DNA of 64,000 bases from Candidatus Fukatsuia endosymbiont of Tuberolachnus salignus (GCF_964030845.1 NZ_OZ034983.1:558001-622000), one strand, 5' to 3'. Positions 1-9,113 are shown, counted from the stretch's first letter. The notes: generated by a model from the letters alone, not told the origin. A program made the numbers and translations.

Positions 1-3000
1 GGTTGTTATGTCAGCCACGTTATTGTTTTTAGCGCAGGTAGTAACGGTTTTATGTGTGTCGCGCAACCGATATAAATTGAGATAAGGCTGGTCACTGAAT
101 ATTTCTTTGTTGTTGCGCAGTTGTTGCCCCTCTTCGTTAAAGATGACAGAAATATAATCTGGGTTCCTTAGGTCTAACTGTTTGACTACCACGCCCTGAC
201 AGGGCACGAATACGCCTCGCTGTAAGGTAAAACCACCTTTTCCCCAACCGGTAAACATATTTTTAAAATAATCGATAATAAACCGGACCTTTTCAGCCTC
301 ATTGAGTGAATCAACGACAGTTTGTTGTATAAAAAAGCCCGCCACTGCCAACGCAATACCGACGATAAACAGCCCTGTGACCAGTAGCGCCAAGCCAAGC
401 AAGCCGGCAATGACACTCCCGATAAAGAGTGACAGACCTGCAGCCGAGAAACTCAACTGTGTGATTGCAAGGGTACGTTGCCCTTCGCTTTCAGCCTTGC
501 TTAGTTCGATGGTACTGAGAACCACGTCGGCAATGCCTAACCCTAGCCCTACGGGTAAGGCAATGAGTTGAAACAGACGAGAAAAGGCGGTAAAACCGGT
601 TTTGTTTAATACAACATTGCTTAATACAGTACTGCCTGATGCAGGGGCGCTTAATGTCGTACTGTTTAACCCCATCTTCTTCAATGCGGTAAAAGCCGCA
701 CGATTCTGTAAGATCTGACGTCGTAGAAAAGCGTTTTGCAACGAAGCCAGACTGCTAACGCTATCACTGGTGGCATTAAAACCGACCTGTGTCATAGCAA
801 CATAGGTATGTACCTGTAAAATGTTGGCCAGCGGTGTATCGCTGGGGAGGGTCACACCATTGCGTAACCAATGCTGGATTGCCATGATCGCAAACACCGT
901 ATTCACACCCATGCCGATAATCTCTGTTTTGCTAAAGAATTTATTCTGTATGAGACGCGCATTGCTTGTCAGGTGGTAGTAATCAGCGAGGATTTCTTGT
1001 TGTTGATCCAAAAAAACCTTCATTTTGGCAAATTCGTCGCTGGAAGTAAGGAGCTCTTTCTCTTGAATGCCATCATTATGCAAATAGGGAACCACATACT
1101 TGCCATACCCTTTATCATGTCTGGTCGCTGAAAGTAACGGCGACCATTGCTCGGCCGGCAAATGGTTTTCAGCCAGTAAGGCTTGATTGGCCTGACTGAG
1201 TGACTCACTGAGCATGATCGGGTCGCCAAATAAAGTACGAAAAGCAGGCTTGTTGCTTAAAGCACGTAATCGGGTGAGGTAATCCTTATCAGCATACTTT
1301 CTGCGCAATTTACTGACACCGACAGTCGCTGCCTCTGATTTTTTGATGATCACGGAACGATAATATAACGGGGTATCACTTCTCCCCCCACTTAGATGGA
1401 GAAGATTACCTTCGATTATTTCAAGCGCCCGTTGTATTTTGCTTTGATGGACTGACAGCTCATCTTCAAGTTTCAGGACTTCTCGGGTCGTGTTAAGCAA
1501 TAACTCCTCAACCGAACCTAAGTCAATGCCACGAACTGCCCCTTTTTTGCGTATATCACGATCAATAATACCGGCACTCTGTGGATCACTTAAATCGAGA
1601 CAAAACAGATCAAACTCATCGTGCAAATAACGTTCTTTCAAACGCATAAAAGCTTCTTCTGGATCAGGAAACAGTTCTTCCATACAGAAAGTTAATTCTG
1701 TCGTGCCAGAAGACAGATCCAGTGCAGCCAACCAGGAGAGATAATCATCATGATCTTTGGTGAGTTGTAACGCTTTCTGCCAGGCAGACATGGCACGTTC
1801 ACTGCCATTGACAATAATCCCCTGGCCTTCACACATCCCTGCTACCAATGCCATACAATCCGGCGCCATCAATACCTGCCCTTTCTTCATGTTATCCATC
1901 AGCCTCAGCACGGTTTTTTCATCTACCTTGCCACTGAGTCTGACTTTCTGCCCGTCGGGAACCTTAATCATATAATCGACACCAAATCGACCGCTGTAAG
2001 AGCTATGTATCTTTCTGGTACGTGCCGCAATATCTTTTGTCTCCAGAATACGCTCACTGACTATTTTTCCATCATCCTGCTGCGTAAAAATCAGTTTTTT
2101 GCTACTCTCTTTGACGAGTGTCCACTGGATATACCATTGATTTTGTGGTGCATTCTGGTTAAGCGGTACACCTGTCCATTTACGACCCAAAACATCGACA
2201 GTGACTAAATTATCACGGGCACTGATACTATTTACCTTGATTTTCTTGGCAGAAAAAGTGCGATAAAGACGCTCGACAAAGCCTTCTGATGGCTGCTCTA
2301 CAGTCAGTTGTTGCACGGGCCTGTTAGCCTCTATAGGCGTCGATTCGGTAAGATTACACGCCACCAGGCTCACCCGATCAACGGCAATAAATGCGCCAGA
2401 GGTATCTTTAGCTAATAAATTGGCGTCAACCAGTAATTGCACGATTTTTTCTTCACCCATCGTTCTCATAAAGCTACCGTGACCGATCAGGATGATGCGT
2501 GTTTTACCGTTGAATGCAAAATTCGGTTTGGCATTCACTTTTACCAAGCGCTGATGTTGCTGCGTATAACAGTAATGGGCAGTGCGATCGCCATTTTTGT
2601 TGTAGAGAAAACGCGCCATTTGGTTAACCGAGGCATCGTCCTGCAACTGTATAATGTATTGACTATCGTAGTTGCTTTTATGGTGAGACACATAGTGAGG
2701 CGATTTCATTCCTGGTTCACGCAAACGTGACCGGTGGGCTTCTTCGGTCAAGAAAAAAGCACGCTTAAAAGGAAAGAAAATTTTTCTCGACAATGATCTT
2801 TTGCTATCTGATGCAATATCCTGATTATGTAACAAGGAAGAATAAGCATGATGGTAGGTGGAAACGCCTGCAACCTGGTCTGTACCCGGGATACTTGCTG
2901 TGATGGCACCTTCTGAACGGTAACAAAACAGCGTATCAGCATGGATCAGCAGCCCTTTGGCTTTGAGTTCTGTGGTCATCGTGTTGAGGGTTTCTTGCGG

Positions 3001-4341
3001 GATCGGGTAATCAAGCTCGCCAACATGATGTTTGTCCATTACCTCATGTATTTGCTGCAAATTGGTTAATAGTTCGTTGATGAAAAAGCTATCTTTCTTC
3101 GCTACTACTGCCTTGTTATTCCCATTGGCGTAACTGTACTGAAAAAGTGGATCGACAGTTAGCTTGTTCAGTGGCAAAAAGGGTGAATCTCCTCGATCCA
3201 GAACGAGTTGCACCCACTTCCTGATACGTCGTATCTCATGAGGGCTTCTGTCCTGCAGCGGATCAAGATACCCCCCGTGATTTTCACTGGCAATAACCGC
3301 AGCACGCCCAGGCATTTTACCGCGTTCGGTCAACTCATCTAAAATAACGCGCATAATGACTTCATGATTACGCGTATCTGTTGTACCGGCGGAATCGAAT
3401 TTAGTCACTAAAGAAAATAGCCACTTATTAAACGTGGGTAGCACATCGGTATCAAGGTAGAGGCCACCATGTTCCTGCAAAAGCATGAGACGACTGATAT
3501 CGGTTGCAGCAAGCAGGTTACCCCTTGAAGCGAGTTCTCTGATATAAAGCAAATAATGAGGTTGATCACGCATCGAGTAAAAATCAATCAGATTAATGTT
3601 TTTCCTATCACGATGAGGTATGCTCTTTTTCAGTTTTTCAACACTGATATGAAAACTTTCCGCGTTGGCTCGGCGAATTTTTTCCAACTCACCGGGTTTT
3701 GCTAACCCGTTATCTTCCAAAAAGAAGCTTACTGCTTGATCAAAAGAAAATTTTTGATTGCCTTTCTTACTGGAATCAATCAGTGACATCTTTGCCACAA
3801 TGCTCTTATAAGCCCGGCTTTGCCACTCCATCAAGTGGGTTTTGAAGGCCTCATTACTTCTATATTCTGCATTCAACGAATGTTTAATCGCCACTTCCTG
3901 TAGGCGCTCGGCGAGCTCCCCCGCTAACAGGGTGCCCGAATCCATCCAAATATTTATCTTGTAATTACTGGCGTTTTGCTGTGCCCAAAGATTAATGTAG
4001 TCAAGCTGCACCGCCTCCAGTTTGACTAAAGACATAAAATGCATTTCTTCCGGCACAGGTACTGAAATAGTGGCAATACGTCTTGTGATGGAACGCACGA
4101 GATTACGTTGATAAAAGTTAGAGTATTTAGATTTTTCAAGCAAATAGAGAAGACCGCTCAACTTTTCCATTTCTTTTTTTGGGTTTTCCATTCTTGGAAC
4201 AGGTTTGGTAAAGCGTTCAGCACTGCTAGCGAGATAGTCTACAAGGGCCGTAACCAGCTTTTCTTCAGTAGTCGTTTTTAGCAGGCTGTGATTTTGGATG
4301 AAAAATAGACTTATTTTTGTGGCGAGATCTGACTCGGTCAT
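1..4341 (-). CDS. Large clostridial-toxin-like glycosyltransferase toxin, 5' part (runs off left edge)
   Basis: The frame is open from ATG 4341 to base 1: 1447 codons with no stop, and incomplete. Residues about 95-530 resemble the TcdA/TcdB glucosyltransferase domain. The motif G-G-L-Y-L-D297-T-D299 matches the family DxD (D286/D288 in TcdB); D281, R284 and Y295 fall where TcdB has D270, R273 and Y284. Residues about 545-790 look like a C80 cysteine protease: I-G-H621-G and L-V-A-C662-N match the catalytic His653/Cys698 of TcdB, at nearly the same spacing. Strongly hydrophobic stretches at about 1255-1274 and 1306-1338 fit the pore-forming translocation domain. In the family, toxin enters by endocytosis, the protease is triggered by inositol hexakisphosphate, and the transferase modifies host Rho/Ras GTPases. 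The TcdB Trp102 position (H-F-V-W) reads H-F-M-S here (residues 101-104), so donor binding may differ. No signal peptide is seen. Target and sugar are unknown. LifA/Efa1 toxins are an alternative relative, but they carry a different protease. Confidence 0.85.
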   Translation of the reverse strand, partial: MTESDLATKISLFFIQNHSLLKTTTEEKLVTALVDYLASSAERFTKPVPRMENPKKEMEKLSGLLYLLEKSKYSNFYQRNLVRSITRRIATISVPVPEEMHFMSLVKLEAVQLDYINLWAQQNASNYKINIWMDSGTLLAGELAERLQEVAIKHSLNAEYRSNEAFKTHLMEWQSRAYKSIVAKMSLIDSSKKGNQKFSFDQAVSFFLEDNGLAKPGELEKIRRANAESFHISVEKLKKSIPHRDRKNINLIDFYSMRDQPHYLLYIRELASRGNLLAATDISRLMLLQEHGGLYLDTDVLPTFNKWLFSLVTKFDSAGTTDTRNHEVIMRVILDELTERGKMPGRAAVIASENHGGYLDPLQDRSPHEIRRIRKWVQLVLDRGDSPFLPLNKLTVDPLFQYSYANGNNKAVVAKKDSFFINELLTNLQQIHEVMDKHHVGELDYPIPQETLNTMTTELKAKGLLIHADTLFCYRSEGAITASIPGTDQVAGVSTYHHAYSSLLHNQDIASDSKRSLSRKIFFPFKRAFFLTEEAHRSRLREPGMKSPHYVSHHKSNYDSQYIIQLQDDASVNQMARFLYNKNGDRTAHYCYTQQHQRLVKVNAKPNFAFNGKTRIILIGHGSFMRTMGEEKIVQLLVDANLLAKDTSGAFIAVDRVSLVACNLTESTPIEANRPVQQLTVEQPSEGFVERLYRTFSAKKIKVNSISARDNLVTVDVLGRKWTGVPLNQNAPQNQWYIQWTLVKESSKKLIFTQQDDGKIVSERILETKDIAARTRKIHSSYSGRFGVDYMIKVPDGQKVRLSGKVDEKTVLRLMDNMKKGQVLMAPDCMALVAGMCEGQGIIVNGSERAMSAWQKALQLTKDHDDYLSWLAALDLSSGTTELTFCMEELFPDPEEAFMRLKERYLHDEFDLFCLDLSDPQSAGIIDRDIRKKGAVRGIDLGSVEELLLNTTREVLKLEDELSVHQSKIQRALEIIEGNLLHLSGGRSDTPLYYRSVIIKKSEAATVGVSKLRRKYADKDYLTRLRALSNKPAFRTLFGDPIMLSESLSQANQALLAENHLPAEQWSPLLSATRHDKGYGKYVVPYLHNDGIQEKELLTSSDEFAKMKVFLDQQQEILADYYHLTSNARLIQNKFFSKTEIIGMGVNTVFAIMAIQHWLRNGVTLPSDTPLANILQVHTYVAMTQVGFNATSDSVSSLASLQNAFLRRQILQNRAAFTALKKMGLNSTTLSAPASGSTVLSNVVLNKTGFTAFSRLFQLIALPVGLGLGIADVVLSTIELSKAESEGQRTLAITQLSFSAAGLSLFIGSVIAGLLGLALLVTGLFIVGIALAVAGFFIQQTVVDSLNEAEKVRFIIDYFKNMFTGWGKGGFTLQRGVFVPCQGVVVKQLDLRNPDYISVIFNEEGQQLRNNKEIFSDQPYLNLYRLRDTHKTVTTCAKNNNVADITT

Positions 4342-4504
4342 CTTAATTTGCCTTTTTTATTAGAAGTTCCAGTAAAATCGTCGCATAAACTGGGAAAAGT
4401 AAACACCGTACTTCTCTTATCTGCTGAGACTGAGTGTGGTAACATCCTCTTAATTCAAGGGACGTTAAGTGCTCGGTAGCGATAATCAGCAACCTGGGGA
4501 TGCG

Positions 4505-4575
4505 ACAAATTTAAGTTTAACTAAATAATGACAATTAGAGAAACTTAAGTCAAGGGAGTTTAAGATAACCTGATT
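4505..4575. promoter_or_regulatory. Possible operator between toxin and XRE regulator
   Basis: The 234-bp gap between the divergent toxin and regulator genes carries TTAAGTTT (4511-4518) and its inverse AAACTTAA (4541-4548), then AGTTTAAG (4557-4564), just before the regulator start. Repeated half-sites of this kind are typical of XRE-family operators. Binding by the neighbouring protein is inferred. Confidence 0.35.
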
Positions 4576-4977
4576 ATGGAAAGTTCTGGTCAACGAATTA
4601 AAAGCAGACGCCTAAAACTGAAATTAACTCAAAAAGAGTTAGCGAAAAGGGTAGGCGTAGCGCATGTTACGATTTCACAATGGGAACGTGGCGACACCTC
4701 TCCACGCGGCGATCGCTTATTTTCTCTCGCGGAAGCGCTCGATTGTGAGGCTTCCTGGGTGTTACGAGGCGATTCCTCTTTAGCAGAGACGCCGACAGCA
4801 GAAGTAACCAGGGAGAAAGAACAACTCACTTCCAAAGAAACAATATTGCTTGATTTATTTTCTGGCCTTCCAGAAAGCGAACAAGAACAATTAATCAAAA
4901 CGCTTGAAGAGAAAAAAGAACATTATGCCAGGTTATTAACTGAACTGTTAAATGCCAGAGATAGAAAAAAGGCTTAA
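4576..4977 (+). CDS. XRE-family helix-turn-helix regulator
   Basis: This 133-residue protein has an N-terminal Cro/C1-type HTH at about residues 8-63, including the L-T-Q-K-E-L-A pattern, the recognition helix H-V-T-I-S-Q-W-E-R-G and a second conserved block ending S-W-V-L-R-G. The C-terminal half (about 75-133) is charged and predicted helical (E-S-E-Q-E-Q-L-I-K-T-L-E-E-K-K), without the S24 peptidase domain of classical prophage repressors. It may therefore be a truncated repressor or a small dedicated regulator. It is transcribed divergently from the giant toxin gene with 234 bp between starts, so control of that toxin and of itself is a reasonable guess. The Shine-Dalgarno for this ATG is weak. 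The HTH family is secure; the target is inference. Confidence 0.8.
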   Translation: MESSGQRIKSRRLKLKLTQKELAKRVGVAHVTISQWERGDTSPRGDRLFSLAEALDCEASWVLRGDSSLAETPTAEVTREKEQLTSKETILLDLFSGLPESEQEQLIKTLEEKKEHYARLLTELLNARDRKKA

Positions 4978-5806
4978 AATACAAGTTATTATTTGGCACG
5001 AAGAATTTCGTATAAGTTTTGAAAACCTATTCAAAATCGTCGTGATAAAGCCGCCGTTTTGTCGCTGCTGTACAAATACGATGCCTTGCTCTACGGCTCA
5101 AAATTTCATGACGATACTATATGAGGCGTTTATCTCAGAAATCAATTTGATGAAATTCTTCCCTGACCCACTCACTCCCATAACCCGTTACTGTTTTCAT
5201 GTTCGTGTTTCCTGATGTACCTCGCTCCTTTACTATTGACTCTACCAATCATCCAATTCCACCTGAATCATTTTTCATTTTTACGCCATTCATCGGCAGT
5301 ACAGATTTGCCTGAATTCTTGGCATCCAGCGAGCGCTTTAAAAATCTTATCAAAAGATATTGTTTGTATGTCAAAAACAGAGCGGTAGAGCAAAGAGGAA
5401 ATAAACGCTTATGGAAGATATGTTAAATAAATATTTTTAATTTTTTGGGTCATTGCTGGTGGAGTTTGCGTGAGTTTCAAGGTAACACCTTTATTAAATG
5501 GCATACAATAAAATTGGCATGATTTATGCATATATTATTGTCATAAATTTTGGCATAAATTTTGCTTATAAATGATAAAATTTAATCACCGATAAGTAAA
5601 AGATACAGCAATAGAGCATAAAAAATATGATCAAAACCCAGATTAACCAAATCAAGATCAGTAAGATGACTGTCGCTGATCTACGCAAAAACCCCCGGAT
5701 CCCGTATGGGTAAACAGGATTCATGGCTGGGCTTACACTAAAACACTCAAACCCGTCTTGGGGTCATTTCGGCCGAAGAGCAGGAAAATGCCCGCGAGCA
5801 AGCCAG
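4978..5806. other. Degraded intergenic region with IS fragments
   Basis: No intact gene is recognised here. 5051-5121 is a remnant of an IS5-type element end. A 75-codon frame at 5199-5426 has no recognisable motif. Around 5626-5712 a short frame contains M-T-V-A-D-L-R-K-N-P, reminiscent of Phd-type antitoxin starts, but it stops at once and cannot be assigned. The stretch 5500-5620 is very AT-rich. Confidence 0.4.
5051..5121 (+). mobile_element. IS5-family 3'-end remnant
   Basis: About 70 bases closely match the 3' end of the larger IS5-like remnant at 8394-8466. Both encode the tail L-A-A-V-Q-I plus a C/A-L-x-L-x-I-S-stop pattern and the outer end T-T-C-A-T-G-A-C-G-A. Only the end survives. 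Confidence 0.6.
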
Positions 5807-6011
5807 AACACGAGTTTCGCACGAATCTAACCTGGTGCAGCCAATAGTACTCTGATGTGTGTAGTAATAGCGTTTTTAATGACAGCCCAATTTTGTTGGT
5901 AAAGGGTTATTTTTTCGGACAGACGGCGTTTATGTTGTTCAAACCAGGCAGCCATGGCTAGAAAAATATGATTTCTTTGCGCCCGGCCCGTGCGGGCCTG
6001 ACAGCGTTCTA

Positions 6012-7105
6012 TACCCAAGTGAAATCAAGATGCAGGATTTAGCGCCTGGCAATTATCGTTTAAGCGAGATACCAGAGAACTTGCCATTTGTGGTAGCTTC
6101 ACCTCAAAGAAGTTTAAGATATCGTTCTTAAAACTCTGTTTAGATGGGTAATATCTATTGTTTCGTGTTTGCTCATTCATCACCTTCCACAATCGCTCTA
6201 TCGGGTTTAGATTCGGGCTATACGGCGGAAGGTAATGAAGCTGGATATTCAACGTAAGCGCGGCGTCTTGCACAAGCTGTGAACGGTGATAGCCTGCACC
6301 CTCGAGGATCACATGTGCCGTTGTCGTGATGGGATAATGCGCGCGAATGGCAGACAGGAAGTGAACCACATTTTCGCTGTTAATCGTCTCATCATCACGG
6401 ATTATGGGGTTAGCCACATTCTGGATGTTCAAGGCTCCCATGATATTCAACCGCGTTCTGCTCCCGGTGGTCTCTATCGTTTTATCCTGGCCTTTTCGTA
6501 TCCAGCCGTAGCTTATTTTTGCGGCTTGTGTCGGATGAACGGCATCAATAAACAGTATGGGGTCATTACCCGCGGCGTCTTTCAATTCGCTGTAGGTCTT
6601 TATAAATTGCTGCTGTTTCTCAACGGCAAATTTATGCGGAACACCTTTCGGCTTTTTATAGCTAAAGCCATGCTGCTTCAACCCTTTATACAGACCTGAT
6701 ACGGTAAAGGTGATGTTCCAGCGTCCAGCGATATACGCCACAATTTGGTGATTGTGGTGGTAGAGCGGCTGGGTGAGATGTTCAACCAGCGACGTGGTCT
6801 GTTCCGCATTGAGATAGCCATCGGAGCCGCCATTTTCAGGCTTGAGCTTGTTGAGTTTATGATAGTCTGTAAGGTGGCGCCGCACCGTGGTTTCATTAAT
6901 GAGCTGTGAGTGAGCAATCATAGGGGGAGTCCAGCCGTCTGCGGACAACAAAACACACCGGATCCTGTCACAGACACGGCGGTCATGGCTTTGACGATGT
7001 TGGGCTTCGAGGGTAATTTTCTGGTCAGCAGTCAGCTCTATTTTCATGGCTATGAGCATGATCCTTATCGACTTCAAAATCAAGCATCTTCATTGATCAC
7101 GGGTA
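6012..7105 (-). mobile_element. IS630-family insertion sequence
   Basis: The element begins TACCCAAGTGAAATC and ends with the inverse of TACCCGTGATCAATG. The terminal repeats are imperfect, about 22 bp, both with AAGATGC at their inner end. It is flanked by TA on both sides (6010-6011 and 7106-7107), the target duplication expected of IS630/Tc1-mariner elements. Removing it restores the host transposase reading Cys-Gly-Ile-Glu-Arg. Confidence 0.8.
6025..7047 (-). CDS. IS630-family transposase
   Basis: A single uninterrupted frame of about 340 residues from the internal Met of M-K-I-E-L-T-A-D-Q; two upstream in-frame Mets are possible but start in less conserved sequence. It has an N-terminal winged-helix DNA-binding part and then the DDE nuclease core: L-F-I-D-A-V-H-P-T-Q carries the first Asp, and P-P-Y-S-P-N-L-N-P-I-E-R-L-W-K the last Glu. 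Where the family normally has L-D-G-A-G-Y-H, this copy reads L-E-G-A-G-Y-H, so the second catalytic Asp appears to be Glu. The gene is intact in length and may be recent, but that change could abolish activity. It sits inside a dead IS701-type transposase. Confidence 0.85.
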   Translation of the reverse strand: MKIELTADQKITLEAQHRQSHDRRVCDRIRCVLLSADGWTPPMIAHSQLINETTVRRHLTDYHKLNKLKPENGGSDGYLNAEQTTSLVEHLTQPLYHHNHQIVAYIAGRWNITFTVSGLYKGLKQHGFSYKKPKGVPHKFAVEKQQQFIKTYSELKDAAGNDPILFIDAVHPTQAAKISYGWIRKGQDKTIETTGSRTRLNIMGALNIQNVANPIIRDDETINSENVVHFLSAIRAHYPITTTAHVILEGAGYHRSQLVQDAALTLNIQLHYLPPYSPNLNPIERLWKVMNEQTRNNRYYPSKQSFKNDILNFFEVKLPQMASSLVSRLNDNCQALNPAS

Positions 7106-7974
7106 TATACCACAAGTTTGTTTGATTTCCCGATGATAAACTTCAACAGACCAACGGGCCTCGGTGACAGCCTTCATCTGTTCCCGGGTGGGGTTCTCTT
7201 TATTCGTTGCAACATAATCAATGCGACCGTGTTTGGTCACAAACTTGAAGACTGTCACCCAACCATCGCCCCGCAGGTGTACTGAAAGCCCTTCTTCTGG
7301 AATATCAAGTGAGGCTAATGTGACGTTGCGATTAACTATCCGGTTCTTTCTCAAGGTGGTGACCCCAATCCAGCCAGGAGAACGAATGGCGTTGAGATTA
7401 TCTAAACTTGAATACCGAATACCACGCATCCATTACCACCGCTTCAGGGGCTATACCCCTCGCTTTTGCCAGTTTGAGCATGTCGCAAAAATGCGAGTTT
7501 TTTGTTTTTCCGTCGGTCTCTTTGTCGTCAATTCGGTAGTCAATAGGCACTGACTCTCCCTTTTCAAGACCCTGCCACAACAGATTAACCAAACCAATAC
7601 CGGCTATCACATCATGTTCATTACCAGAATAGTGATAATGAACTCGCTCTATCTTCTTACTCCGTTTTTTGGCTAGCACTCTATCATCCGCAATCAGAAA
7701 ACAAGGTGCTTCCCGGTCTATCGAGGGGGCGACAAGTTGCCACAACTCTTTGGGACGAAAACACCGGCTCTTTAACCACCGGCTTACGCTATCATGCGAT
7801 ACCCTCGACGGGCTCACTTCTGACAACGCTAGACCAGAATATCTGACACTACTCGCTTGTAAAAATGCTTTATAAAGGTCTTTCGTACAGGGATAGTCTG
7901 ACATCTCATTACCATTCTTATCTTTTTTCCTACTCTCCTTTTACCATCATTTAGTACAGTGCGAAACTCGTGTT

Positions 7975-8457
7975 TGAATGGCTGATGCTCGATGTCACTC
8001 ATAGTCAAGTTCACCCTCACGCAGCAGGCGCAAAAGGAGGCAATCAAGATAGGGGGCGCACAAAAGGGGGCTCAACAGTAAGATACACTTGGCCATGGAT
8101 GCGCATGGTATGCCGGTCAGAGCGGTTACAGGTATCGAAGCAGATTGCACGAAGGCTATGGATTTAATTGAGGGCATGACAGCGGAATATCTGTTGGCTG
8201 ACAAGGGCTCTGACAGTAATAACGTGATTAAACAAGCAAAATAAGTCGGTATGGAAGTGGTTATCCCGCCCAAAAAGAATCGGAAGATGCGACGTGAATA
8301 TGGCAAGGACCTCTACAAACATCGACATCTTGTGGAGAATGCTTTTCTACATCTCAGGCACCGGCAGGGTATTGCCACGCGTTATGCAAAGAATAACACC
8401 TCGTTTTTGGCTGCTGTACAAATACTATGCATTGCTCTATGGCTCAATATTTCATGA
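7975..8457 (+). pseudogene. IS5-family (IS427-like) transposase remnant
   Basis: The C-terminal two thirds of an IS5-type transposase are readable in pieces: E-W-L-M-L-D-V-T-H-S-Q-V-H-P-H-A-A-G-A, then after a frameshift near 8080 D-A-H-G-M-P-V-R-A-V, A-E-Y-L-L-A-D-K-G, an in-frame TAA (8242-8244), and V-I-P-P-K-K-N-R-K followed by H-L-V-E-N-A-F-L-H-L. The N-terminus is missing; it abuts the right end of the IS701-type element. It is inactive. Confidence 0.75.
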
Positions 8458-8677
8458 CGACACTATCTAAAAACCTGCGAATTAAACAGTAAGAACATGA
8501 AATAATAAAAACATAACGTTATCATCAGGCGTTTACGTTAATTTCTATAAACCTCTTCTCTTTCACGCATAAAATATTGTCTCAAATATTACTGACATTT
8601 TCCGATAATTATTGGGAAATGGATAATAGGCATTAATTAATGAACGATTCATTTTTTGACGAATACATTTACCAGGC

Positions 8678-8866
8678 AAAGATGATCGTCATGTTGTCTC
8701 CGCAGCCGTCCAAACTGATGCAGATGCTATCGTGACTTTTAATCTTAGAGATTTTCCAAATAAAGAATTCTAAGATACAGCTTAAAAGCGATTCATCCTG
8801 ATGATTTTATAGTCTATTTGATAGATGTAAATGTGAGTGCAGTCATTGAAGCAACTCGCCGTCATA
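8678..8866 (+). pseudogene. PIN-domain (VapC-like) ribonuclease remnant
   Basis: In one frame from 8681 the sequence reads D-D-R-H-V-V-S-A-A-V-Q-T, D-A-D-A-I-V-T-F-N-L-R-D-F-P and then a stop. Shifting frame near 8771 continues Y-S-L-K-A-I-H-P-D-D-F-I-V-Y-L-I-D. This is the central to C-terminal pattern of PIN-domain toxins (acidic residues around D-R-H and T-F-N-x-x-D-F). The N-terminus is not visible and no antitoxin is found beside it. Dead gene. Confidence 0.6.
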
Positions 8867-9009
8867 CTTGAACGCCAAAACAGCGTTGACCTCGTGTCGC
8901 ATACCCGTGAGTTCGTGGCATATTTTTTGCAAAACCGCTTTCGTCAAGATAAACCAACGATTTTTCCTGCTCTCGAACACTGAGGACTTTACGCCGAAAA
9001 TCAACTGAA

Positions 9010-9113
9010 TATAGCAGGTGCCATGTAACGTGATCACTTTTGTTAATAAATATTAATTAATATCAATATGTTATTTCTAATTTTCATAATCAAATTATAC
9101 GGCCCCTGCTATA
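9010..9113. repeat. R5 repeat, copy 1 (104 bp)
   Basis: Ends are TATAGCAGGTGCC and the near inverse GGCCCCTGCTATA. The body is AT-rich and nearly identical to 10732-10835, in the same orientation and of the same length. It is non-coding and MITE-like. The two copies flank hemB. Confidence 0.75.

Larger units (their letters stand above)
5827..7904 (-). pseudogene. IS701-family transposase, frameshifted and split
   Basis: There are three pieces in order on the minus strand. 7904-7398 is the N-terminus (first catalytic Asp region A-D-D-R-V-L-A-K-K-R-S, ending at M-D-A-W-Y). 7429-7097 is the middle (E-V-Y-H-R-E-I-K-Q-T-C-G). 6018-5827 is the C-terminus, starting G-I-E-R-C-Q-A-R-T-G. The first break is a 7-bp tandem duplication (GAATACC twice, 7410-7423) that shifts the frame just after D-A-W-Y. 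The second break is the IS630 insertion between Cys-Gly-Ile and Glu-Arg. The protein cannot be made whole. The call rests on the D-A-W-Y and E-V-Y-H-R-E-I-K-Q motifs of DDE-superfamily IS701 transposases. Confidence 0.75.
5807..7974 (-). mobile_element. IS701-type insertion sequence, interrupted by an IS630 element
   Basis: A 16-bp perfect terminal inverted repeat (AACACGAGTTTCGCAC at 5807-5822 and its complement at 7959-7974) brackets a broken DDE transposase on the minus strand. Without the nested 1.1-kb element the IS would be about 1.07 kb. The flanks differ (a short unassigned stretch on the left, an IS5 remnant on the right), so the locus was rearranged after insertion or the element landed at an old junction. 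Confidence 0.7.

Noticed and set aside
186..2942. Several 60-110 codon frames on both strands within 1-4341
   Set aside because: They are in other frames of the continuous 1447-codon toxin frame, lack ribosome sites and show no family motifs.
5199..5426. 75-codon plus-strand frame
   Set aside because: No motif, no clear Shine-Dalgarno, and it lies in degraded IS-rich DNA; not called as a gene.
8843..9037. 64-codon minus-strand frame beside the PIN remnant
   Set aside because: It overlaps the R5 repeat and its translation resembles nothing; probably chance.
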